From: Primula veris | Taxonomy: Eukaryota > Streptophyta > Magnoliopsida > Ericales > Primulaceae | Assembly: GCA_963682055.1 (NCBI GenBank) | Contig: OY821747.1 | Location: forward strand, 30,130,126 to 30,194,125 | Length of the DNA stretch: 64,000 nucleotides | Direction of reading: 5' to 3' | Shown here: positions 21,901 through 31,814 of the stretch, one piece after another | Layout of the letters: the number at the start of each line of letters is the position of its first letter | Numbering within the stretch: position 1 is the stretch's first letter | Program-made: the position numbers and the translations under genes | Notes under the pieces: generated by a model | What the model was told of the DNA's origin: nothing | Database searches by the model: none | The model's input: only the letters and a program-made list of their open reading frames with translations

Positions 21901-24346
21901 TAGAGTCTTTAGTAATCTTAACAACTAGTTTTAAATGCATGTGAGAACAATCCAACACTGAGATTAAAGCGGAAGGCCAAAAACAGATAGAAACACACTT
22001 CAGTAATTTTACATGGAAGAGATGGTAATAGAAACACATTTCAGGGAGTCCGAATATAATTGGAAATGAATCAACAACCAATGTAGTTTAAACATCTAAA
22101 ACAACAAGGATCAGGGGGAACGACCTAATTCTCAAAACCATATTTTCTCTTCTGTCACCTCATTCACCGGAGAAATCTAGTAAGACCCAACTGAAGACAA
22201 AAAAGGGAACACATTGGAGTCATTTCATGTTCAATCAAAAAAGACAGAAATAGCCAAAGTCTCACAAAATCGATTTCAAGCATGATTTTTGGACAAGCCT
22301 GATCAAAACACATAAGCATGTTACTCAACATAGCGTCTCAACATAGTGCAACTTAAAAGGAATAAGTGCCCAACGAATAGGAACCCAGGGAGTATATTAG
22401 TAGGGAACAACAGACCAGACAGCAAAAAAACATAACTTGAATAAAACGCAAGGCTTCATTTGTTGTTAATTTTAAGCTCTAGTTATTAGTTTACTCTTCT
22501 TCTAATTACTAGTAATCTACCGGTCTTCAAAATTTAAACCTGCATTTCTAGTTTTCTTTGTTAAAAATTGCTAAAAGTTTTAAAATAAAACTTTTTACCA
22601 AGACTCGGAAAAGCCATCAAACCTTTTTTGTGTTAATAAATCCATTAACTAGCTTAAAAGTTGCGGTCAAACAAAACAAAACGGAACAAAAACGCATTTC
22701 AACCAGCACAACAAGCCCATACACAAAATCACAACAGGGACATTAACCCCGTGGTACAAGTAAATAACAAATTATTAAGAACACCAAAGCAGACACCCAA
22801 AATAAGATAACAAAAAGACACTAAAGGTATCTCTTAGGATCGCATTAATTGTTGATTTTTCTTACAAGCTGCGGTGTGTTTGACTGTTCAGACCCAAATT
22901 CCAGTCTTTTCTTGAATTCTAAATTGAACATAGTTAAAAATTTACAACAGAAATTTCTCGAGACTCAAATAAACCGGGTAACTTGCTTAATAGTACCTAT
23001 CAAGCAAACCAACTGAGTATTTTCACGCATATTAGGGGCAAAAAAGCTTATCAGCAAGGAAAAAATTGCAAAAGCTAAGATTTTTAGGCAAAAAAAGCGA
23101 ACCCAATATAACAAAACCAGCTTAACACCAGAAAAACAAACAAAGTTAATACTTAAGATCTTTAGACAAATACAAAAAAAACCAGCATAAATTACTTCGG
23201 AAAGAGCGGGGCTATATATGGGACTTAAAAGTTGCTATCAAGCAAACCCTCTGAGTATTTTCACACAAATCAGGGACAAAGCAGCTTAAACACCATAGAA
23301 AACCGACAGAAGCTCAAATCTATATACCAATAGCACAAACCCAATACAACAGAAACAGATTAACACCTTCAAAACCACATAATTTATTTCTTTACATCAA
23401 TAGCACAAAACAAACACAATTAAAACACTCTCAACCCCTTATAATCGATTAAACCATCAAGACCGACAATAAAGTTAAGACTTTTAGACCAATAAAAAAA
23501 AAACAATATTACAAAACCGCTAGACGCCATCAGAAACTACAAAATATTAAACTTTTACACCTATAGCACAAACCTACTATGTACAAACAAAAACAAAAAC
23601 AAAAACAAAAGAGGAAACAATTAAAATATATTTTAGCAGAATAATAGACCTTTACACCAGCAACACAATATATTACAACCTGTACACCAATAAGACAAAC
23701 CAACTATATACAAAAAAAAAAACGAAATCGAATTTGCAAAAGATAATAAGAATTTTTTTACCAGAATATTAAACCTTTACACAAGCAACACAAAATATTA
23801 AACCTTTACACCAATACCACAAACCTACTAAAAATCGAGTGTGCAAAAAATAATAATATATTTTACCAGAATATTAGACCTTTACACCATCAGAAACTAC
23901 AAAATATTAAAACTTTACACCAATAACACAAACCCTACTATATACAAAACAAAATCGAATGTGCAAAAGATAATTCTAATAATAAAATTACCACAATATT
24001 AGACCTTTACACCAGAAACACAAAATAATTACCAGAATCAGATATTAGACCATTTTACTAATATCGCCGATAATAAAAAAAATCCAATATGCAAAAAAAT
24101 TCACTAATAAAATGAATAATAATAAGAAAAAAAGGGTAACCTAGAAGAGCGGCGAACGGGGTCGGGAAGGCGAACAGGAAGAGGGGAAGAGAGAGAAGCT
24201 GTATTATTGATTGTTTTAAAGGTGTTATTTTTTCTAATGGGTTTAACAGATTTTAGCTTAATAGAAAGATCAAATATTCCCAACTTTTGCATCCTGTTTA
24301 TATTCTCTTTGATCCTCTCTTCTCTTCTTTTTTCATAATCTGACAT
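18917..24346 (-). CDS. CDCA7-like 4CXXC (R1-type) zinc-finger protein, 5 exons
   Basis: Exons 24,346-24,141, 20,668-20,432, 20,349-20,266, 19,740-19,611 and 19,501-18,917 join in phase with GT..AG borders into a 413-residue protein. Residues 1-30 are a basic helix (ERIKENINRMQKLGIFDLS), followed by VRRSSRLQ near 64-71. The zinc finger (144-204) has cysteine pairs CHQC (144/147), CSNC (158/161), CGDC (169/172), CPVC (192/195), CNC (199/201) and C204. After a conserved AHYLIQTRRPQ the tail is acidic with repeated PTTEE/PSTEE motifs (247-312) and ends in basic patches (RRMSKRR, RLRQRRRLGN) fit for nuclear import. The family in animals and plants binds DNA and works with HELLS/DDM1-type remodellers in DNA methylation and heterochromatin. 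All key cysteines are present. Intron 1 is 3.5 kb. It is divergent to NUP58 with 7.4 kb between them. The N-terminal start matches plant family members as I remember them. Confidence 0.9.
20669..24140 (-). other. Intron 1 of the CDCA7-like gene, with degenerate tandem repeats
   Basis: The intron runs from donor AG|GTTACC at 24,140 to acceptor TTTAG at 20,669. Its first third (about 23,290-24,090) is a degenerate tandem array of TTTACACCA.(T/C)A.CACAAA blocks mixed with CAAAAGATAATAA and ACCAGAATATTA. No nested gene is visible. Open frames here are short and repetitive. Confidence 0.7.
23290..24090. repeat. Degenerate AC-rich tandem repeat in intron 1
   Basis: Blocks of the type CTTTACACCAATAGCACAAAC recur about every 60-130 bases (near 23,547, 23,650, 23,775, 23,805, 23,880, 23,915 and 24,005), some joined to TACTATATACAAAAC and GAATGTGCAAAAGATAAT. 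Units are of mixed length and diverged. Confidence 0.6.
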
Positions 24347-24470
24347 TTTTTAAAATATAATTCTTTTTCTTTGTTATTTTCTGGTTTCTTGTGTTTTTTT
24401 CTCTCTCTCTCTCTATATATATAGGCACAAGTACAACGGTCAAATATATTAGGGTTTGTTTTGCTTAGGA
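24347..24470 (-). promoter_or_regulatory. Leader and core promoter region of the CDCA7-like gene
   Basis: Upstream of the ATG on the minus strand is a GA repeat (CT on plus, 24,398-24,414) next to TATATATATA (24,414-24,422), then AAACCCTAATATATTTGACC, a telo-box-like motif typical of genes active in dividing cells. The transcription start cannot be fixed from sequence. Confidence 0.4.
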
Positions 24471-24714
24471 AACTGTAACTAAAAAAGGATATTTTTATTT
24501 ATTTATTTATTTAAAAGTTTGAACTTTGTAATGGATAGGGAAAGGGGAGTTGGGTTAAGGGATTGTTTGGTTGATATCAACTTTTAAGCTGACAGATAAT
24601 GACATTGTAACTACTTAATAAGGTTTAATTAAATAGTACTACTTTATTTGCTTGTGATTTCTGTTTGTTTACCCATACTAAACTTAATACTTAGTTGTTA
24701 GGGTAAAAATTATA

Positions 24715-24949
24715 TTCCTTCCGTTCTCATTTAATTGTCAATTACGAAACTACGTGCCATTTTGACCGACTTATAACTTGTATCAAAATTGTCGGAATGA
24801 ATTTTTTTAAAAGTTGATCATATAGTTCAAATGTTAAATTTTATGAGTAGATTTTTAAAAAATTCATTTCGACAATTTTGATACAAGTTATAAACCGGTC
24901 AAAATTGCACGTAGTTTCGTAGTGAACAATTAAATGGGAATGGAATGAG
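24715..24949. mobile_element. Stowaway-type MITE (235 bp, TA target duplication)
   Basis: The left end TTCCTTCCGTTCTCATTTAA is complementary to the right end TTAAATGGGAATGGAATGAG with a few mismatches, and TA flanks both sides (24,713-24,714 and 24,950-24,951). The arms continue inward, so the whole element folds on itself (AACTTGTATCAAAATTGTCG against CGACAATTTTGATACAAGTT). No coding capacity. Confidence 0.85.
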
Positions 24950-24951
24950 TA

Positions 24952-26137
24952 TAAGTTTGGAGTTAGGGAAGAGGTTATAAGCACGAGTTAATCGAACCCA
25001 ACCCATAATATCTATATCATACTATTAATATAGTCAACGCAAGAGAAATGAATCTGTCAAATTTTACCCATTTTTTTCAAAAATGCCCCTTGTTCCAATT
25101 TACTAATTACTCATACATCATAATGCAATTCAAATAAATAAAGATGTTACTTTTCACTCATCAATTAATCTGACAAACTATACTTCTGTAACAATAAAAT
25201 CTCATATCACTCTTTATATACGATTATTAATTTATTATATTTATTCCATCATTTTTTTATTTTTTTTGAAAATTTTAAATTTATTTGTCCGAGATCATAT
25301 TCATATACGTATCGCACGCGCAACACGTGAACTACGATTACTGGTGCATATATATACATACATATTGGTTTGTTTTTATTTAAAAGATTTAAGGTTTTCA
25401 CGATTTAGCCTTATTATTTAATTTATGCACAAATCAAGTACTCAAATAAAAATTTAAGAATTAACTCGAACCCAACTTGTTGGATGAAATGGTTTGGGTT
25501 GGGTTTGAATTGTAATGTGTTGGTTTTGATTGTGCTAGGATTTGAATTTCATTAACCCGCATCGCATATTTTTTGCTGGTTAGGTTTGGATTGAGCACAA
25601 TGCACACCAGCCCATCATGTGCTCACTTCGTCAACGACACAGAAATTGAAAAATCCAACACGTTAAATGAAATATTTGACTGGTGTCGTTTACACACGAT
25701 ACTTTTGTCTTTTGAGTGTGTGTATCATACACAGTGAGGGACAACAACATACTAAAACTTCTTCTTTAATTTTTTGATTTTTAGAAATATAAGAATTAAG
25801 TTAATCATACATCTTAACTTGTTTCAATCTCGAATAATCTTATATGAAACAACAACATCAAATGTCTCATCTTAGTTTCCCCCAATCTGTAATTTTACTA
25901 ATATAATACGATACGTTTAATTAGCAACAAAAAAATCGTATCACTTCAACGATTTGTTAATTCTAGAAGTTACTCATAATAAAAATGTTAAGAACATGAA
26001 ATGGCGTTTGTAGAATAGTTTGTAAAATACTTGGTTTGATGCATTTGCTTGATCATTTTAATGCAACTTAATTATACAGGACAGCATAAATAATTACACT
26101 CAAAATTGATGCTTATTAAGGTTCAAATGTAATTGAG
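24952..26137. other. Intergenic with decayed repeats
   Basis: Positions 24,985-25,010 and 25,460-25,620 are rich in AACCCAACC/GGTTTGGGTTGGG, suggesting worn ends of a non-autonomous hAT element (ends near CCAGCCC at 25,609). A reversed, weak copy of the GCACGCG..CACGTG motif lies near 25,305-25,335. No gene seen. Confidence 0.4.
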
Positions 26138-27015
26138 CGATAAAAGCGAAGACACAATTTCCTAGAGCAACTGAAAATAATTATATGAAGAATTCAAATC
26201 ATGTACCTTTTATCTGGTAAATCACATATTCGATGTATAGGATTTCAGGCTCGTAAACCGGAAATTTATGTCATCTCGTCTTTTGTTGGAAGATTAGTAT
26301 TTTTCAGGAGTGAATGCTATTTTAATTTAGTGGTTACAAAAACCATTCATTCTCCCCATTTATGTGGGTCTTTAATTGTAAAAAAGATTTACAAAGAAAA
26401 TGTTTAAAAATGATGGTCTTGGTCCATTTTTAAATACATTTTTTTCAAGACAAGAAACAAACATGCCATACACACATTCACACACATTCACACATGCATA
26501 CATATAGAGAGAGAGTACCGCACCACCAACGGTCCGACCGTGGCTCGGTGCCGTTTCCGCCGAGTCACATGCGATAGACGTTGTACCTTGGGAACGAAGT
26601 GCCCCATTTAGCCAGAAGCAGAGGTGGCGGAGTAAATATCGTTTAAAGAAAACTGCTTGCAGTTACCTCGTCTCGGACTTTAGTCCATTTCGGTATCATT
26701 TACATTATTTTATGTTAAATGTTGTAATTGATATTTACATATTTGAGGAAACCATTTTCTGTTTATTTGTCCATTTTTTTTTTCGTAGAAATTATTGTAT
26801 TTATCTAAACGTACCCAACATCTTTATCTTTAGGTTTTGCACTGCTACCATTGGTAATGTTGATTTCCATATTGGAAGAGCTGAATTTTTAAAAAGCAAC
26901 TAAAGATTTATCAGCGGCTGCACAACAAATTAGTATTATGCTTAGCAAGTTATATAATGCAATTTAGAGGGCTTTTTGCCTTTGGCCGGAACAATTATAG
27001 TCAGAGATATGTGTT
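26138..27015 (-). pseudogene. Fourth copy of the gene-5'-end module, split by an insertion
   Basis: On the minus strand the ATG at 26,870 gives MEINITNGSSAKPKDKD, equivalent to the first exons at 2,363, 13,604 and 15,147, with the same upstream promoter-like block (26,880-27,015). The rest of the exon reappears only at about 26,281-26,200 (CTCGTAAACCGG..TTATCTGGTAAATC on plus). About 540 bases intervene, including an unusually GC-rich stretch at 26,515-26,690. Because of the insertion this copy cannot encode the original exon. Confidence 0.5.
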
Positions 27016-27343
27016 AGTGACATATTTCGATAGGATAACACAATCGTACAAATTTATTGTACAAAGTTAATTGAATTGGATTGACCCTTGTCATCCGCAC
27101 TATTATTCCAAAAATGAATGACAAAACTAAAATTTCCATTAGCAATTGACCATACAGTATAGCCTTTATTTACAAAATACTATTGACGATTATGGGTTGT
27201 TACTGTTATTTTCTGTTATCAGAGGACTTCTTTCGTAGACTGATTTGTAATAGTACATAACTAGTGGCAGTTATGCCAGCTGCCTTCACATTATGTTACT
27301 AAGTATATAGATAAATACAAGTGTCAATGAGTTATACTGTATA

Positions 27344-28050
27344 ATATTTAGTCACTTTTATAATCATTAGATTAAAAAATGAAGAGTTAAGATCATACAT
27401 TTTCAATAATTAATTTAATTTTTTTTTATTATATATTAGACAAATTAGAATTTAATAAATTAAAAATAAATTTTACAACAAAATAAAAACTCAAATAAAA
27501 ATATAGAATACTAGTGGATACTACCCTAAATTTAATTATTAATCAAAATTAGAAAAAAAAATAACAATTGAATATTTATTTTTGAAAACAAGAATTTGTA
27601 TCATTCAGTTGATTGACTGAACAAAAGAAAAACTCATACACTTGTATCGAATGAGAAATTAGAGATTAAATAATAAAACTCTCATTTTCTTCTTTATTTA
27701 TTGTGCTTTCCCTCTCTCTAAAATTAGCTATTTTCTCTATTTATTAAATAACATATCAAATAAGGTAATATTCGAAAATATGATTACTAGGGAACAGAGT
27801 CAGTCTATATGACTAGTTCACAACCCGTTAGCATAAAAAAGTGTCAAATGCATAAACAAAATTAAATTTTGATTAATATTTAAGTTTAGGGTAGGCCTAC
27901 CTAGAGTTCTATATTTTTATTTGGATTTTTAGTGTGTTGTACAATTTGTTTTTAATTTATCAAATTCTAATTTGTTGAAAATAGAAAAAATAAATTAGTT
28001 ATTGAAAAACATTATCTAACCATCCATTTTTTAATCTACCGATGGTTAAG
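27344..28050. repeat. Foldback repeat, arms of about 190 bp
   Basis: Positions about 27,344-27,545 and 27,866-28,050 are inverted copies: for example TAGACAAATTAGAATTTAAT with TATCAAATTCTAATTTGTTG, and ACTACCCTAAATTTAATTAT with AATATTTAAGTTTAGGGTAG. The spacer is about 320 bases. A single arm is also present at 6,815-7,060. Probably a MITE or foldback element; exact ends and target duplication not determined. Confidence 0.65.
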
Positions 28051-28510
28051 GTGCATAAACAGTCAAATAAGGTGACTGTTCCAGAGAGACACTCTTTGAA
28101 AACAATTATACACAAAAGAAATGTGATGTTATTGTTTGGTTACTGTTAAAATTTGGTTAGGAGTGGTCTAGAACATTTTATAAAAGAGTCTCGAGCAACT
28201 CTTTTTTGGTGGTTATTCCACATGCTCGCCTCCGGGTGAAAGTAGTATATTACCATCGGTAATTGTTTTATACCATTAACGTACCATATAAATATGATAT
28301 TAGAAATTTCCTACCATTATGGTAACATGCTTGCGGTATACCTAATACGGTATACCGCATGTGCAGTACGGTAAATATGATATGGTACGCTATATTATCA
28401 ACATCAATAACACTATAAAAAATCAAAAAATTTCATGCATCGGCATAGCAAACTGCAATGGCCTAATATATTGAAAATAGTTCAACAATATTGAGAACTT
28501 ACCTTACATC
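28051..28510. other. Intergenic; left half of a GGTATACCG-rich repeat
   Basis: Positions 28,245-28,400 contain repeated short motifs (ACCATTA, GGTATACCG, TACGGTA). Similar motifs resume at 29,610-29,790 (TACCGTACCG), to the right of the hAT element, and end at CCAGCCCTAG near 29,799. This suggests one older element interrupted by the hAT insertion. No gene seen. Confidence 0.4.
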
Positions 28511-28518
28511 CTTAAAAG

Positions 28519-29230
28519 TATGGCTGATTTCGGTCCGGTTTTCAGTAAAACCGAAATCGCAACCGAGATTAATTTTCGGTTCGGTCATTTTTGGTTTTCG
28601 ATTTTCTGAAAATGTGGACCGGACCGGTTCCGATTCAGTCCGGTTCGGTACAATTCGGTACCGGTTTTATTTCGGTTTTTTTGGTTTGGTTCAATTCTAT
28701 ATGTCAAATTAAACAAACATATAAGTTTCTATAACTTTCAGAAAACTCCTGCAATGTTTAAAAACTACTACTAAAACACCATTTCTTTAAAACATTCTTC
28801 ATGCATCCCACTTTCATTAAAATTTTACTATTTTACGAACCCCTCATTTTATTAAAAAAAATACATTTATACCTTAAAATTAGATAACTGTAAAAAAAAT
28901 GTAACTTGTATATATATATATATATATATATTGATTTATAATTTTAATATATATATATATATCGATATAATACTAGTAAGTTCATATATATATATTGATT
29001 ATTTTTATTTTTATTTTTTTTTATTTTTTTTGGGGGGGGAGGGGTCGTTTTTTTACTTCTCGGTTCGGTTTTCTTCGGGTTTTTTCGGTCTTTTTTTTTT
29101 TTTTTTTCGGTTCGGTTTTATAGTAAACCGAAACCGGACCGAATAACTTTCGCTTTTCTCGATTCAGCCTTTTTCGGTTTTGGGGTTTTTCCGGTTCGGT
29201 TCGATTATTCCGGGTTTTTGCCCAGCCATA
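28519..29230. mobile_element. Non-autonomous hAT element with perfect 8-bp target duplication
   Basis: The element begins TATGGCTG and ends CAGCCATA. The 8 bases CTTAAAAG flank it exactly on both sides (28,511-28,518 and 29,231-29,238). Both ends carry dense TTCGGT/ACCGAA motifs; the centre is AT-rich with a TA repeat (28,910-28,980). Ends and 8-bp duplication fit the hAT superfamily. No transposase is present, so it would need a helper. The perfect duplication suggests a fairly recent insertion. Confidence 0.9.
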
Positions 29231-29238
29231 CTTAAAAG

Positions 29239-29971
29239 ACTAAACTACATAAACCCATTACATGTGAAATGGAAAATAAAAATCAGAAAATCTAGTTTTC
29301 TTTTTATTTTATACCCGGAAAGACTAACAAAATTGAAAACTTAATTCTTTAATGGTCAAATGAACTTAAGTTAGTAACTTATAAGCTTAAAAAAGGAAAC
29401 CAAACAAACCCTTTTATAAATTTCAAAACATTAAAGGAATCAAGAGTGTAAGGGGGGTATAACAAGATTAGTTAACTACTTAACTTACTTGCAAAACGCC
29501 GACTCAGTTGTATGACTATCTATTCTTCGTTTATATTAAGAGTTAAAGGATGTATAAACACGTGTGTAGTCTAGTATTAAAATATAAATAAAAATTAAAT
29601 ATGAATTGGATGGTACAACGATAGAAAATGGTATATACCGTGGTTTTTAAAAATCATATAACACTACCGTACCGTGAAATTGAACATTACGGTAATACCG
29701 TACCGTATTGCGATAGTACCGCTAAATGCGGTATGAATGGTACTGTACAAGCGATATGAGCATTTGGTTGGTACGATATGCTAGATAATTCCAGCCCTAG
29801 CTTGCGGCTTGCCCCGCTTGGTAGGCTCTTGGAGTGAAATAGATTAGTCCCCATGGTTTAAGCTACAATTTATTTGGTTACTCAATTTCTTTACTTAATA
29901 GGTTAACAAAATGGAAAATCAAAAATCAAACTTCAATTTAAGATTCCTAAACTCATTGGATAGATCAGATA
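29239..29971. other. Intergenic, with right half of the TACCGTACCG repeat
   Basis: Positions 29,610-29,800 hold repeated TACCGTACCG/CGGTAATACCG motifs ending CCAGCCCTAG, probably the right part of the element whose left part is at 28,245-28,400. No gene seen. Confidence 0.4.
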
Positions 29972-30261
29972 TGTGACGACCCAGATTTCCAGGAAGTAAA
30001 TTATGTGGTGCGGTGTTGTGCGTCAGTCCCACATCGCCCAGATATGAGAGTACCCGTGTGGTATATGAGCTTAAAGATCCATTTCCTATTAACAAGGCTT
30101 TTTAAAGCCGTGCGGCACAACAGCGAGGACGGAACTCCGTAGTTAAGCGTGCTTAGCTTGGAGTAGTACCAAGATGGGTGACCCCCTGGGAAGTTGTGCC
30201 AAAGCGGACAATATTGTTGATACGGGCGTGACGGTTCGGTCCGTGGGGCCGGGTCGTTATA
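29972..30261 (-). mobile_element. Cassandra TRIM solo LTR with 5S-rRNA-like segment
   Basis: On the plus strand the block AGTTAAGCGTGC, then GGAGTAGTACCAAGATGGGTGACC and CTGGGAAG (about 30,141-30,197), matches the internal promoter (A box, intermediate element, C box) and 3' part of plant 5S rRNA. The rest is not 5S: it has GTCAGTCCCACATCG, GGCTTTTTAAAGCCGTGCGG and CAATATTGTTGATACGGGCG, as in Cassandra LTRs. Read on the minus strand it starts TATAACGACCCGG and ends GGTCGTCACA. Flanks AGATA and AGATC differ by one base and are probably the target duplication. A single LTR without internal domain is seen. The 5S part lies in the plus-strand sense. Confidence 0.85.
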
Positions 30262-31560
30262 AGATCAAGGTACACTCTGTCTCAATTTCCATTGAATACT
30301 CTGAATCAATCACAACATCACCGAAAACTATGCCCAACTAACGTCGTGTGGGGTTTTACATGGAGAAAAAGATGTACGAATATATCACAAGCAACTTGAA
30401 TAAATGGTAAAGTTATATGTGTTTTGTCAACTTTATGGGATCATTTCTAAAACCTACACCATGTCGGTAACTCCAAACAATCAACATAAGAGCTCGATTC
30501 AACCACATAAGTGCTCAATTAATTATCACTATCTAGGCAAAACTAATTGTTAGAGACTGATTTGGCCATGCCATGTCGATGAAGATGTCATCATAGCAAT
30601 ATAAGAAGCGGATTAAGTCGTCAGAGCAATTTTTGGGATGATCCGCAGTGTATGACGTGTAAATATGTGATATGCTACCTCATAATATGTTATATGATAC
30701 TCGGATATGCTATAAATATGTTATTTAATTTATTGAGAAAATATTATGTTGAAATATTAGAGGTAACATCAATACTAGTACCATATATCGAAGATGTGGA
30801 GCTAGAAGCTGGGTGATACGAACTACAACACCGCGCATTTTAACCAGTGTTACATAATTTACTCATAAACTCTTAAAAATAGAGTATTAACAACCTTTAT
30901 ATGCTTGTTGCACCTACAAATAGGGGCGAAACCAGGAATGTTATATAAGGGGTGCCAAAATTTAGAATATAAAAATGAATGAGTGTCAAATCATCATTTT
31001 TAACGTATTTTATTAAAAATACATGGTTATAAATTGAAAAAAAACATCATTTTTGAAATTATGGGGTGTTGTTGGCCGTTACCCCTGATGACGAGCACTT
31101 AACTTCCCCCGTCTACATTTTTTTTATTTCAATTCCACACAATCGATAATCAAATCCTAACTCCGCCACTTCAACAGAATATATAAAGAGACACATTTTT
31201 AAAATAAATTGGTGCAATACATTATAATTTAAATGTTTTAGACCCACCTACAATAAATTGACACTTTAATTATAGAAAAAGGGAATGAAAATGTTTATCA
31301 GGACAAGGGAGTGATGTGTAAATAACTTTTTTTTTATAGAAAATGACAAATAAAAGATTAAAAATAAAATTAAAAAGAAACTCACCGATGAAACACTTAA
31401 ACACAAATGAAAAATTAGCAAAACATACAACTTTTCAAGTCTAATTATCAAAAAATATAAACCAAAATTTTTATTTTCAAAATATACAACTATAATAAAT
31501 ATGTGTAATTGTATGTTCTGTATGCTTTGAGAATAAATTTGTAAGTGTTATATGTTATTG
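30262..31560. other. Intergenic upstream of NUP58
   Basis: No gene seen. Positions 30,920-31,180 carry a motif pair (GGGGCGAAACCAGG ... CCTAACTCCGCC) with GGGGTG blocks; related blocks recur at 33,555-33,670, 47,945-48,030, 49,150-49,230, 52,385-52,500 and 61,330-61,395, so this is a dispersed short element family. Confidence 0.4.
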
Positions 31561-31744
31561 TTAATAGTATATTTTGGGTTTAAACGAGGAGTGCAATAAA
31601 ATCAAGAAGAAAGATAAAAAAGAAGAAAGAAAGAAATAAATAAAAAAGAAAAAGAAAAAAAGAGCGGCACTTTGTTCTTCCTTTACTCTCTCTCTAGGGT
31701 TTCAAAACCCAGATACTTTCTCTCTCTATATAAACATATATATA

Positions 31745-31785
<41 letters not shown>

Positions 31786-31814
31786 GTAAAATTAAAGCAT
31801 ACCCAGTTGGGATA
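31561..31814 (+). promoter_or_regulatory. NUP58 leader region with (TA)n microsatellite
   Basis: A CTCTCTCTCTAGGGTTTC pyrimidine/telo-box patch (31,687-31,705) is typical of a plant transcription start zone. It is followed by TCTCTCTCTATATAAA and a TA microsatellite (31,737-31,782) that ends only 33 bases before the ATG at 31,815. The repeat therefore probably sits in the 5' UTR. Confidence 0.45.

Noticed and set aside
30130..30200. Candidate 5S rRNA gene
   Set aside because: Only the promoter-like 3' part matches 5S; both flanks match a Cassandra LTR and the LTR has TG..CA-type ends, so this is a retrotransposon segment.
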